DNA from: Eucalyptus grandis
Lineage: Eukaryota; Streptophyta; Magnoliopsida; Myrtales; Myrtaceae
Assembly: GCF_016545825.1 (NCBI RefSeq)
Contig: NC_052618.1
Location: forward strand, 10,655,398-10,719,397
Direction of reading: 5' to 3'
Length of the DNA: 64,000 nucleotides
Below, piece by piece: positions 33,265-44,890 of the stretch. A program made the position numbers and the translations under genes. The notes under the pieces were generated by a model. The model was not told the origin of the DNA. It worked only from the letters and a program-made list of their open reading frames with translations, and did not search any database. Within the stretch, counting starts at the first letter, position 1. Each line of letters opens with the position of its first letter.

Positions 33265-35350
33265 ATGTGCAGGATAAAGTGACTTTGCCTTTCCTGGACG
33301 ATGCGTCCTTGTCCGGCGGGGGCAAAATGGTCAAAGGATAGTGATATACCTTGTGCATTGCGAGGCGAGGATTTTGGCTCGAAGCAAGCATTTGTTTATC
33401 ATTTATATATATATAGATAATGACGTAGAGAGCCGTTGAATCTTGATTCAATGTGCAATTTGATCCCCAATATTCAGTTCAAGATGCAATATAATCTCTC
33501 AATTTTGGCACACATATTCAATATAATTTCTGAATTGTATGAAAATATTAGACCAGATTAAACAAATTAAAAATTTAGAGATAAAATTGTTTAAGAACTG
33601 TTTGTGTTATTCTTTTTAATTGTATATTTGGGTTGTAATACAAAAAAGTACAGACTTTTCAGATGAGAAATAAAATGAATAATAAAAGGACAAGATCCCA
33701 CCAAGAAGCTTGAACGTTGTCCACCTTAACACTGACGAACGCAAAAGTATCTTCTTGCATGATTGCCTCTCGAATGACCCCTAAAAATCAGATGTGACGA
33801 TGTGAGTGGACAACAAAAGGCAAACGAAGCGGCGTGGATTAGTTTCATAAAAAAATCTAGATTTTGCCTACTTTTCTAAGTGATCAATATCTCCAAACTC
33901 ATACGGTTGATTTAAAAGTACATTTCCTCCAAGACAACAATCAATGATTCGTGCCTTGTGTGAATGATGATAGACGAACGAAGTTAAAGTGACTTTAGTT
34001 ATGTCAAAAGCAACGCTACTCTATATCACTTACAGGAATTTAAAAATTGCCAACGAGACGTTATCGTGTGGAGGTTTTTTCATTTCATTCTCTTTTTCTC
34101 TTCATCGATCGAGGGGCAAAATCTAAATTCGGATTGGCAAGATTGGAATAGACAAAAATTTGTTAACCCGCTCGTGTTCCCCTTCAAAAATGCTCAAAGC
34201 CAAAACAGGTGGGTACTTTTGAAGTTTTAGGCTTTCAAAAGGTTTTTAAAAGGCAGTTTGGAGTCCAAAGTGAGCATAATTCCTTAAAAAACCTCAAATT
34301 TTAGATTTAGCCACAATTCTTCCCTAAACTTTTTGTATCCTAAAAAAACTTCTAACTTTTACTTTAGTCACAAATCTACCATTGTTAATCATCCATGCAA
34401 AAGCTCTATTAGTTGTCTAACGTAGCATTTTCATGTCAGCAATGAATTTTTGTCATATGCTCATGTGGATTTTTTGTCATTGTTCATCGTGCTTATTTGC
34501 TTCATCTTATTTACTCCTTGCAACCTCCGTTAACAAAGGTGCTCAAGCACGGAGCCCAAATCATTCATTTTGACTTAAACATGCTCTATTTATTTTGTGG
34601 GAAATGAATAACGACAATTTCCCATTGCTCGCGTCACTCGAAATAAGTAATTAATAAAAAAATATTTTTATTACTGATAATACTTATATCTAAATATTTT
34701 CATGAACAATAAATGTATTTTTCGTTAATTTATTTTTGTAGGCAATACAAACTATTATTTTTAAAAATATATTTTTCAAATCATTTGTTTTTCGCGAAAA
34801 AAATAAAGCCTAACTTTTCAAAGGCAAATTCTTCCCCCTGTTTTTTCCCTCTCACTCAACTAGCAACCAAATATATTAGCACATTGATGAGTGAACCCCA
34901 CAGCACCTCCAGTTATGGTGCCCTCTTTTTTTGCTCTCACTCAACTAGTAACCAAGTCACTGCATTTGCATGCTCCATAGGCTTTTTAATCTTGATATGG
35001 TGCTATATTTTTTCTCTGAGAATGGTGCCATATCTTATTGTATCCAACTCCAAGTACGAACGGAACTTTTCTGGACAAGGCATAAAAAGCCACTTGTGTG
35101 ATGTCATTTCTTGCTATGCGGCTCCTTTTCCAGCCAATTTTGAATGTTAAAGCAAAGTTTGTGGGGACTGTGCTCTGCCCTGCTCTTTGCTTTATGAAGT
35201 CTCTGCATCTCTCCTTTGTAACAAACAATTAGCTTTTGTTTAGAGTTCTGTCGATGTCTGCTTGAGTTCGGGACGGTTTGTCTACTAGCCCATACAGCTG
35301 GGGAAGTGAATGAAATGGAACGACCGCATCCGAAGGAGTGGGCTCGAACT
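33265..35350. repeat. Duplicated block, copy 2 (left part)
   Basis: Collinear with 5213-7340: GACGATGCGTCCTTGTCCGG, GAGGCGAGGATTTTGGCTC, CCCACCAAGAAGCTTGAACG, CAAAATCATTCATTTTGAC-like sequence, and finally GGGGAAGTGAATGAAATGGA. The hAT-like insertion starts at 35352, and the block resumes after 37080. Confidence 0.85.
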
Positions 35351-35351
35351 G

Positions 35352-36239
35352 TAGGGCCGGCAAAATGGGTTATAAACCCATATTATGATCCATTTTTCAT
35401 TAAATGGGTCATACCCCAAATATGGGTTAAAAAAGAGTATGAAAGGTTAGAAATGGGTCAAGTAAAAATTAAATATGGGTCTAAATGAATTATTAGGAAA
35501 CCACTTTAAATTTTAAATCCATGACCTTTTTTAACTTTATAAAAATATTTTTATAAAAAATTGAAATTATAATTGTTTTTCATATTTTAATTTTCTTTTT
35601 CTTTTTCTTTTTTCTTTCTTCCTTCCTTAGCCGATGGCGGTAGGGCGGCAGTGGGCTGGCCGCCGCCGATGACAAGCGAGGCGAGGCTCGAGCTCGCCGG
35701 TGTCGGGCGGGCCTCGGCCTCACTGGATCGGTGAGATCGAGCCCCTCCCGATGCCGGCGAGCTCGATCTTGCCCGTGGCTAGTCATCGGCCGTCGTTGTG
35801 GCCGGCGGCCGGCCGAAGAAGAAGAAAAAAGAAAAGAGAAAAAGAAAATAAAAAAGTAATTATTAAAGATTTAAAAATATATTTTTAAAAAATAAAATAA
35901 TTAAAAATTATATTTTTAAAAATGATTAAAAATTATATTTAAAAATAATTAAAAATTCAATTTTTTAAAAGATATTATTTATTTATTTTTATTTTATTTA
36001 CTATTTTTTTAATCCAATTATATAGTAGAAGTGAGTTTTCTTAGAATATTAATAGGTTTTAGCAATATGGGTTGGGTTGGGTTAGGTATGGGTTGGGTAC
36101 GGATCGGGTCGGGTCGGGTATAGATCACTAGATTTACATTACAAGAATATGGATCAAAACGGGTTAAATGGGTTAACTATGGGTTAACCCATTTTTGACC
36201 CGACTCATACCAGACCCGACCCACCCATTTGCCACCCTA
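35352..36239 (+). mobile_element. hAT-like non-autonomous element, copy 1
   Basis: Ends are TAGGGCCGGCAAAATGGGT on the left and, read inward from the right, TAGGGTGGCAAATGGGT. Both ends carry ATGGGTCA-type subterminal repeats. The core has a GC-rich segment (GGCGAGGCTCGAGC) flanked by AT-rich DNA. TAGGG-type short termini with subterminal repeats suggest hAT. I could not recognise an 8-bp target duplication. Confidence 0.6.
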
Positions 36240-36689
36240 GATCTCATCATGTACGATGATTTATGTCCATTTTGTTTTGATACGTATTAAGTTCATCGAA
36301 CGGGTTTTGTCGTTTTCCGGCATTTTCATGCGGTGAAGGAGTTTTCCGACTCCCTCCACTGATATTGCGTAGAGCCGAGGCGCATGCATCGGCCCGCAAA
36401 GAGGGAATTGCGATGGAGACAAAGCGCATGCACCGCGTGCGAACGGAAAGTTGATCCTTAGACGAATTTTGACTCAAACTTCGTGGACTCGTCGGCGATG
36501 AGTGCGAAGGGAATATATGCGACGAATTCAAAGTCCGATTCCTCCTCTACGGGCCAGAAAAGTTGTAAGAGTCGATTCAATCTACTTTTCTGGTAAAACA
36601 ATCACACGTCAAACTAAAAAAGGAGTTGTTGAGTACATCTAACTCAAAACATCAAAAGACCGGTCGAAATAGAGATTACGCCAGGCTTC
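36240..36689. other. Segment enclosed by hAT-like ends, possible captured fragment
   Basis: On the minus strand 36531-36247 is an open frame of 94 codons (SSPTSPRSLSQNSSKDQLSV and following). Codon composition is more gene-like than its surroundings, but I do not recognise it and there are no domain motifs. It lies between a complete hAT-like element and an inverted partial one. Confidence 0.4.
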
Positions 36690-37080
36690 ACCATCTCTGA
36701 GGCGAGGCTTGAGCCTCGTCGGTCGTCGGCGACCTGCCGACATGAGCTCGAGCCTCGCCTGGCCTGTCGCCGGCTAAGGAAGGAAGAAAAAGAAAAAAAA
36801 AGAAAAATTAAAATTAAAATATGAAAAATAATTATAATTTCAATTTTTTATAAAAAAATATTTTTATAAAGTTAAAAAGGTCATGGATTTAAAATTTAAA
36901 GTGGTTTCCTAATAACTCATTTAGGCCCATATTTAATTTTCACTTAACCCATTTCTAATCCATATTTAACTTTCACTTGACCTATTTTTAACTCATATTT
37001 AACTTCACTTGATCTATATATGACCCATTTAACTAAAAATGGGTCATAATATGGGTTTATGACCCATTTTGCTGGCTCTA
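36690..37080 (-). mobile_element. hAT-like element fragment, inverted
   Basis: Reverse complement of the left part of the element at 43841-44890. Its outer end is TAGAGCCAGCAAAATGGGT on the minus strand at 37080. The GC-rich core is reached near 36690-36780 and then similarity stops. Confidence 0.7.
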
Positions 37081-37374
37081 ACTAAGAGAGAAGGAATGGA
37101 GCGGAATAATAAACTTCATACAGCATTAATAAAAAAAAACTATCACTAAATAAGAACCTATTTTGGAATTGCACACAAATGTTCAAAAACAGAACCGCAA
37201 CAGAACCGCACACAAACATGCAAAAGACTTGTTCCACTTCCTAGAAAATAGCTAACAAACCAACTGCCTAACAAATAAACTTGACTGAATAAATAAAAAA
37301 ATAAATAAATAAAAAAAAAAAAAACAAGATATCAGCAGCACACTGAAGACACATCAACAACTTGAGCAAGTATC
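37081..37374. repeat. Duplicated block, copy 2 (right part)
   Basis: Resumes with TAAGAGAGAAGGAATGGAGC as at 7352 in copy 1, then CTTGTTCCACTTCCTAGAAA and AACAAACCAACTGCCTAAC. It leads into the NFD4-like exon at 37375. Also the outer part of the left arm of the large inverted repeat. Confidence 0.8.
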
Positions 37375-37599
37375 CACCAAGAACGGTGTCTTCCTCACTG
37401 GTGGGGTGGCTTAGCCTCGTGCCTTGATCTGGCTCTAGACCATCGCTGGGACGAACACCAACTTCCCGACCTACTCATCGCAGCTCAAGCAAGTCTTCTC
37501 CATCTGACATGTCCAGCTCAACAACCTCGCCTTCACCTCCGACGCCGGCAAGCTCCTGGGGTGGTTCTCGGGCGTCACCGCGGCGCACCTCAGAGGTCG

Positions 37600-40076
37600 T
37601 CCTCCTGGTCGGGGGAGGGAACGCCCAAAGCTGGCCCATGATTAGGCGCAGGCTCTCCCAAGCCCATACCTCGCGTGACGTTAGGATATTCTTCATGAAT
37701 TTTGCACAAAAGGAGTCGCCACTAGCCTATTGGGGTCGGCTAGAAACCAAGTGAGACATGGGAGCGTGCCTCACGTTCTACGCAACCAGAGAATTTAGGT
37801 TCGGGGACTTGATTACACTAATTAACCAATTAGTGCCCTTTCGGTACCTAATCTTGTTCATTTTAACAAAATGATTTTTGGCATGCAGTTTGAATTGATT
37901 TTATACTTATCCACTAACATATGAGGTGATCATGCGGGTGCGCAATCATTAAAGTAATATTCATAACTATCAAGATCTTAATTGCCATAAAATTAAACAC
38001 ATGCAATCAAACATAATTAGATATTCAAATTAAACATGCAACATAATTAATATACGAGCACATAAAGGTTTAACTACGCTAAAATGGCAATACATGGCAA
38101 GTCCTAATCAAACTCCATCATTTTTGGATTTTCGAATTTTTAATTAATTTTAATTTTTTTAAAAAAATTAAAGAAAATTAATTTTTTTAAAAAAATTTAA
38201 AAGAAAATTAATTTTTTTAAAAAAATTTAAAATTTTTTTAAAATTTTTAAATTTTAATATTTTTGGATTTTCTAAATTATTTATAAAAAATATTAAAATA
38301 TATATATATTTTTTTTGACCGATCGGTCCGGGTCCTCCCACCCGACCCGGTTCAGTCCGGTTAGGAGCGAGTGGGCCGAATCACGAGCCCAACCCAAGAG
38401 GTCCCCTCCTCTCTTTTCAAAAGAAATTAAACTTATAAGCCCACACTAAACGGCCCAAACCCACAAGTCCCTAAGCCCACTACCTAAAACAACCTAAACC
38501 AAACCCTAAGTATAGCCGGCCCGATGTGAGCAAAACCCTACCCGATTCATGACTTTCGCCCGACCCGGTTTTGGAGCGGCATTGATGACGGCGGCGACCG
38601 GCTTGACGAGAGGCGGACGCGGCGGAGCGAGATGGAGTAAGGCGGCTTCGGCGCGTGCCGGGAGGCAGACGGCGACGCAGCCCGGGTAGAGGCGGCGGGC
38701 GGTGGTGGCGCAATGCTCGCGGTGCAGTGCTCGAGCAGGAGGGTGCAACGAGGAGGTTGAGCAAATGGCATCGTGGTGTGATCGGTGGTGGCACGGCTTG
38801 AGGGAGCAACATGGGCGAGGGGGGTTCCGGTGCGTCAGTGTTCGGCGGAGGAGCTTCGGACAGCTGCAGGACGGCCGCTGCGTCGCGACCGGTTCAGATC
38901 TGCTGGTGTCAGGGGACAGTATGAGCTCGCGGGCAAGGGGAATCCCTGTGGTGGCGCGGCACGAGCAGCAGAGGAGGCGCAAGCCGGTGCAGGGCTCGCT
39001 CAGTGGTGGAGCGAAGACTGGCTCAGATCTGCTGTTGTTGGGGCGCTCGAGTGGGAAGGTGATGACAGCGGTGCTGTCGCGGCACGAGCGACGGAGGAGG
39101 TGCGGACCGGCAGAGTAGAAGCAGCAGCGTCGACACTCACGGACGATGGAGATGCAGCGCGGATGCGCGGCAGCTGCAGGTCGCAGCAAAGACCGACGGA
39201 TGAGCAGCGGCAGGGGCTAGTGACGCAACAATAGCGGTCGTCGGGGGGTTGCGGACGGACGGTTGCGGAGTCGCGTGGCGAGGGGGCTCGGTGACCCTCT
39301 GCCACCGGCGTCGGGATGCAGCGGTGGTGAGACCGGGAGGTCACGAGCAGCGGGCTCGGGGTCGGCGTTCCCGACGCGGTAGAACGGGCGGAGGCGAGGC
39401 GGTCTAGCCGGGACGGAGGCGGCGCGCGTAGGGGTTCGCCCCCGACAACGGAGGGGCTCCTCTCCCCGCCTCTCTTTTTGGCTCCCGGTTCTCCCCCTTT
39501 TTTCTCCTGCTTTTTTCGGTTTCTCCCCGTTGCTCTGCTCTATAGTTTTTTTTCTCTCCACCAGCTCCTCTTCTGTCTTCCTCCCTCTGTTTTCTGCCCT
39601 TTTTTTTTTAACAAAGAAGGAGGCGAGAGCAGCGAGTCACGGGTGTGGCCGGCGGAACAACGATGCAAATAAGGCGTTCGGGCAATAGAAGTAGCGGCAC
39701 GTTGGGGGCTCGGCTCTGCGAGTCGTGGGCAAAAAAGAGGTAGAGCGAGACCAGCAGAGGTGGTGTCGCGACTTCAGGGGCGCAAAGCGGTGGTGAGGTT
39801 CGGTGGATTGGCTGTCGACGTTAGTTGCAGGCGGTGGGTCGTTGCGGGCAGAGGCGCAGGAGCGGCGGCGTCTGGCTTCGGAGCGGGGTGCGGCGGTGAT
39901 GGCGGATGTCTGGTGCTTCGGTAGCAACGGCGCGAAGGATGGTGTCGGGCAGGAGGGCGGCGGCCGAGACGACGTCAGAGTTGAGGCGACGAGGCCTCCT
40001 CGCTCCTTGGCCGCCGTCCTCCTCTCCCCCTCGAGCTCTCTTTCTCTCTCTGTGTTTTTTCTTTTTTTTCTTCCTT

Positions 40077-40114
<38 letters not shown>

Positions 40115-40572
40115 AGCTCTCTGTGCTCCGTCTCCTCTTTTCCTCTTTGCTTCCCTGTTTCTTTTAAAACCGCTGTTGGTTCCTTTTTCTTTGCCTCTGT
40201 CCGAAATGCCTTTTGCTAGTCCACGAAGCCAGCTCTCCTTCTTTTCCATCTTCAGCTCTAATTTTCCTCAGTCAGTCCAGCCTCCTTGCCTCTATGTATG
40301 CCTGCAGCGGGTTTTCTCCTTGGGACCGAGTTCGGTCTATTTTCAGCTACAACGGTTGCAGGTTTTCTTGGGCTTCATCAACTGCAGACGCTGCCACGCT
40401 GCAGCCAAGCTTTCATTACTTCCTTTTTTCTATTTTTTTTTGTTGTTTTTGTTTTCTTTTTCTTTTTTGTTCTTTTTTGTTTGTGTTTTCATTTTTTTTT
40501 TTAACGACTAGTTCCTAATTCTATAGACAATTAAATCCTAAATAAAAAAATGGGAAAATTTAGGTGTCAACA
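37600..40572 (-). mobile_element. Antisense LTR without internal region (solo-LTR-like), truncated
   Basis: On the minus strand it starts TGTTGACACCTAAATTTT at 40572. It then has a GC-rich half with (TC)n, an AT-rich half, and near 37830 the conserved TAGGTACCGAAAGGGCACTA. The other terminus is not clean: similarity to the related LTR at 46082-48623 fades near 37600-37650, and I found no convincing target duplication. Open frames at 38480-39560 are LTR sequence, not genes. It interrupts the NFD4-like exon. Confidence 0.75.
40080..40112. repeat. (TC)n microsatellite inside the LTR
   Basis: Sixteen CT units in a row, followed by pyrimidine-rich and then T-rich sequence. Confidence 0.85.
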
Positions 40573-42309
40573 GGCGCGCTGCTGGGGCTCGTCAAGAACG
40601 GCGTCCAAGACCTCTTCGTGGCCGGCAAGGTCGCCTCGGTCTTGTACCTGGGGATGTTTCTCCTCTCCTTCCTCGCCGGGAACAGCGTCTGTTGGATCAA
40701 CACAGTCTGCTATGTTGTGGCGATCAACAACTTCCCGCTCCACCTCCAGGTTGCCATTAGGCTCACCACCAGCTACCAAGGGCTAAGCGTCGGAGTCTAC
40801 ACGGATATTGTTGACGCCGCACTCGATAGGCGAGGCAGGACTGGGGCTAGAGCTCAAGCATATCTACGTCTCAGTTCAGTCCTGCCAATGGCCGTCTCAC
40901 TAGCGACCGCGCCTTTTGTTCGTGTCATCGGTGCGGACAGTCCAGGGGTAGGCAAAAATGCACATGCCGGGTTCATAATCCTATTCATCATAACAATCGC
41001 AACAGGAGTTTATGCGGTGGTGAGTAGTAAGGGGATGGGTATCTTCCTCCTGAGCCCCATCGTTGTACCGCTTGCCGTATGCCTCAAGCATGTCCTCGCC
41101 CACACCGAGATGAAGGTACACGACGTGGTGACCGAGCAAAAGCACAGCGAACCTAGCCTAGACGAGTGGGATCAAGTGGGAGGACCATCCCCAGGTTGGC
41201 AACCAAGAAGAGGAGGTGGTTGTTGTGGTTCCCTCAAGCGAGGAAGCGACAACTAATGGTGTTAGAGAGGAGGTTGGAGCCTAAGAGATGGTGAAGTGAG
41301 TCGAGTTCTGACTCTACTTCTTCGTGTACCTGCTCGAGGCGATGCTCGGGCTCGTGTTCCTCAACAACCTGGGGCAGATCGCCAAGTCCGGGGGAGCTCA
41401 AAGACGCCGTCACTGGTCTCTCTTTCGTCATTGTTCGGGTTCTTAGGGCGGCTGATCCCGTCTTTCTTCGACTACCTCTTCGAAAGGTAATTACGACCGC
41501 CATTTCCTCCTTTTGTCAATGTTTCGATTAGTGCCGTTAGATTGATAGCTAAGCATGGAGTTCAATAATTAGTCCAGAGTTTGAAGTGGACGAACCATGG
41601 CATTTGCACGTAAATGTCTTCAGCATTAATTGTCCTTATTCCCTAACTAGTCAAAACATTGACAATGGAGCGCCGTCTCCAGACTCTCTACGCTCACGTT
41701 CTAGATAGGAGACTTCTATGCATTTGCATATAAGATATATGTTTAGTGCATTGTCGATTATAAGAAATGGGTATGGTGCGGCACTGCTCTACCGCAGCCG
41801 GCGAGGTGGCGATGGGAGGTGCATAAGGATGGAGTGCTACAGCACAACGTTCATCATCTGGGGATGTCTTTGCTTACTCGAGACTGTCCTAGCTCTAGCC
41901 TTGTACGCACGTAAACAGACATCGCGTAGAGAGTCTGGAGACGGCGCTCCCCAGAGTAAGCAAAGACATCCCCAGATGACGAACATTGTGCTATAGCACT
42001 CCATCCTCATGCACCTCCCATCGCCACCTTGTCGGCTGCGGTAGAGCAGCGCCGCACCATACCCATTTCTTATAATCGACAATGCATTAAACAGATATCT
42101 TATATGCAAATGCATAGAAGTCTCCTATCTAGAACGTGCCTAACATCGCGTAGAGAGTCTGGAGACGATGCTCCATTGTCAGTGTTTTGACTAGTTAGGG
42201 AATAAGGACAATTAATGCTGAAGACATTTACCTGCAAATGCCATGGTTCATCCACTTCAAACTCTGGACTAATTATTGAACTCCACGCTTAGCTATCAAT
42301 CTAACGACA

Positions 42310-43500
42310 CTAACCAAAACATTGACAAAAGGAGGAAATGGCGGTCGTAATTACCTTTCGAAGAGGTAGTCGAAGAGAGACGGGATCAGCCGCCCGAAGA
42401 ACCCGAACGATGACGAAAGAGAGACCAGCGACGACGTCTTTGAGCTCCTCCGGACTCGGCATCTGCCCCAGGTTGTTGAGGAACACAAGCCCGAGCATCA
42501 CCCTGAGCACGTACACGAAGAAGTAGAGCCAGAACTCGACTCGCTTCACCATCTCTTTGGCTCCAACCTCCTCTCTAACACCATTAATTGTCGCTTCCTC
42601 GCTTGAGGGAACCACAGCAACCACCTCTTCTTGGTCGCAAACCTGTGGATGGTCCTCCCACTTGATCCTACTCTTGTTTAGGCCAGGTTCGCCGTGCTCT
42701 TGCTCGGTCACCATGTCGTGTAACTTCATCTCGGTGTGGGCGAGGACGTGCTTGAGGCATACGGCGAGCGGTACAACGATGGGGCTCAGGAGGAAGATGC
42801 CCATCCCCATTGCATTGTACACCACCGGTAAGGCACCCGACACCGACCCCTTACTACTCACCATCGCATAAACTCCGATTGCGATTGTTATGATGAATAG
42901 GATTATGAACATGGCATGCGCATTCTTGTCTGCCCCTGGACTGTCCACACCGACGACGCGAACAAAAGGCGCGATCGCTAGTGAGACAACCATTGGCAGG
43001 ACTGAACTGAGAAGTAGATATGCTTGAGCTCTAGCCCCAGTCTCGTCGCGCCTATCAAGCGCGGCGTCAACAATATCCGTGTAGACACCGGCGCTTAGCC
43101 TTGGTAACTAGTGGTGAGCCCAATGGCAACCTGGCGGTGGAGCGGGAAGTTGTTGATCGCCACAACATATCAGACCGTGTTGATCCAACAGATGCTGTTC
43201 TCGGCGAGGAAGGCGAGGAGAAACATCCCCGGGTACAAGACCGAGGCAACCTTGTCAGCCACAAAGAGGTACTGGATGCCGTTCCTGAGGAGCCCGAGCA
43301 GTGTGGCAACTAGGAGGACCACCCCAGGAGCTTGTCAGCGTCGGAGGCGAAGGCGAGGTTGTTAAGCTAGACCTGGGAGATGGAGAGGACTTGCTTGAGC
43401 TGCAACGAGTAGGCTGGGAAGTTGGTGTTCGTCCCAGCAATGGTCTGGAGCCAGATCAAGGCCACGAGGCTAAGCCACCTCACCAGTGATGATGGCACCG
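42310..43500 (-). pseudogene. NFD4-like (nodulin-like MFS) pseudogene, right arm
   Basis: On the minus strand from about 43490: WLSLVALIWLQTIAGTNTN and FPAYSLQLKQVLSI, then LLGLLRNGIQYLFVADKVAS, AINNFPLHRQVAIGLTTSYQ. After that comes an open frame 42993-42310 with MVVSLAIAPFVRVVGVDSPG, FIILFIITIAIGVYAMVSSK, GSVSGALPVVYNAMGMGIFL and VEFWLYFFVYVLRVMLGLVF. It keeps the 14 residues lost in the left arm. A stop after SISQV, a stop in INTV*YVV and frameshifts near 43090 and 42460 disable it. It is the better preserved of the two arms. Confidence 0.8.
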
Positions 43501-43624
43501 TTCTTGGTGGATACTTGCTCTAAGTTGTTGGAGATGTGTCTTAGTGTGCCGCTAATATTCTGTTGTTTTTTTTATTCAGTCAAGTTTATTTGTTAGACAG
43601 TTGGTTTGTTAGCTATTTTGTAGG

Positions 43625-43790
43625 AAGTGGAACAAGTCTTTTGCACCTTTGTGTGCGGTTCTGTTTTGGTTCTGTTTTTGCATGTTTATGTGCAATTTTG
43701 TTTTGCACGTTTGTGTGCAGTTTTGTTGCAATTCTGTTTTTGCATGTTTGTGTGCAATTCTGTTTTGCACGTTTTTGTGACAGTTTTTTT
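43625..43790 (+). repeat. Minisatellite of TTTTGCACGTTTGTGTGCA units
   Basis: About six imperfect units of 20-28 bp (TGCACxTTTGTGTGCxxTTC, TGTTTTTGCATGTTTGTGTG). The left arm has only one or two units at the matching place (37180-37225), so the array expanded or contracted after the arms formed. Confidence 0.75.
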
Positions 43791-43840
43791 ATTAATGTTG
43801 TATGAAGTTTATTATTCTGCTCCATTCATTTTCTCTCAGT

Positions 43841-44890
43841 TAGAGCCGGCAAAATGGGTCATAAACCCATATTATGACCCATTTTTAGTTAAATAGGTCA
43901 TATATGAGTCAAGTGAAGTTAAATATGAGTTAAAAATGGGTCAAATGAAAGTTAAATATGAATTAGAAATGGATCAAGTGAAAATTAAATATGGGTCTAA
44001 ATGAGTTATTAGGAAACCACTTTAAATTTTAAATCCATGACATTTTTTAACTTTATAAAAATATTTTTATAAAAAATCGAAATTATAATTATTTATCATA
44101 TTTTAATTTTTCTTTTCTTTTTCTTTTTCTTTCTTCTTTCTTCTTTCTTTTTTCTTCCTTCCTTAGTTGGTGGCCAACCGGCGACAGGCTAGGCGAGGCT
44201 CGAGCTCACCGGTAGGTCGCCAACAACCGCCGGCCGAGCCTCGCCGGCGACTTGCGAGGCTCAAGGCCTCGCCCGACGTTGGCAAGCTCGAGCCTCGCCG
44301 ATCAAGCGAGATCGAGCCCCTCCCAACATCGTGAGCTCGATCTCGCTCGTGGTCGGTTGCCACCGTTGTCGTGGCCGGCGGCCAATCGAAGAAGGAGAAA
44401 AGAGAAAAGAAAAAGAAAAGTAATTATTAAAGATTAAAAATATATTTTTAAAAATAAAAAATAATTAAAAATATATTTTAAAAAATAAAAAAATTAAATA
44501 TATATTTTTAAAATAAAAATAATAATTAAAAATAAATTTTAAAAAATATTTTTAAAATAAAAATAATAATTAAAAATATTTTTTAAAAATAAAAATAATT
44601 AAAATTATATTTTAAAAAATAATTAAAAATTTGATTTTCTAAAAAAAAATTTTTAAATATTTTTATTTTATTTACTATTTTTTAAATCCAATTAGCATAT
44701 AGTAGAAGTGAGTTTTCCTAGAATATTAATAGGTTTTAGCAATACGGGTCGGGTCGGTACGGGTCGGGTTGGGTCGGGTATGGGTCACTAGATTTACACT
44801 ACAATAATATTGGTCAAAACGAGGTTAAATGAGTCAAATATGGGTCGACCAATTTTCGACCCGACCCAACCCACCCATTCGCCACCCCTA
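43841..44890 (+). mobile_element. hAT-like non-autonomous element, copy 3
   Basis: Termini are TAGAGCCGGCAAAATGGGT and, inward from the right, TAGGGGTGGCGAATGGGT. It has the same organisation as 35352-36239: ATGGGTCA-rich ends, a GC-rich core near 44165-44390, then AAAATA/TAATTAAAAAT-rich DNA. No transposase. The left part is also present inverted at 36690-37080. Confidence 0.65.

Larger units (their letters stand above)
37375..41486 (+). pseudogene. NFD4-like (nodulin-like MFS) pseudogene, left arm, split by an LTR
   Basis: Before the LTR, 37375-37600 encodes a damaged LVPLSGSRPSLGRTPTSRPT-shadowed frame whose true reading is AGTNTNFPTYSSQLKQVFSI and TSDAGKLLGWFSGVTAAHL. After it, 40573-41486 encodes GALLGLVKNGVQDLFVAGKV, CWINTVCYVVAINNFPLHLQ, DIVDAALDRRGRTGARAQAY, FIILFIITIATGVYAVVSSK and, frame-shifted, SLVSLSSLFGFLGRLIPSFF ending at a donor at 41487. 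This order fits the nodulin-like domain of NFD4-like proteins. Several frameshifts, a 42-bp loss after VVSSKG and the LTR make it non-functional. The second exon (MFS C-half) is absent. Confidence 0.8.
36690..44240. repeat. Large inverted repeat (NFD4-like gene fragment plus hAT end)
   Basis: The right arm is 41954 to about 44240 and the left arm is 36690 to 41879. The left arm includes an inserted antisense LTR (about 37600-40572). Between the arms is a loop of about 74 nt (41880-41953). Order from the centre outward is the same in both arms: intron sequence, NFD4-like exon, 5' flank, hAT-like end. Next to the centre the arms match almost base for base (for example CTTCTATGCATTTGCATATA in each). 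Confidence 0.85.

Noticed and set aside
38480..39560. Several overlapping open frames of 110-227 codons on both strands
   Set aside because: GC-rich LTR sequence, open in several frames at once, low-complexity Arg/Ser/Ala/Pro composition.
39803..40219. 138-codon open frame ending in a long Ser/Leu run
   Set aside because: The run comes from the (TC)n microsatellite and the rest is LTR sequence.
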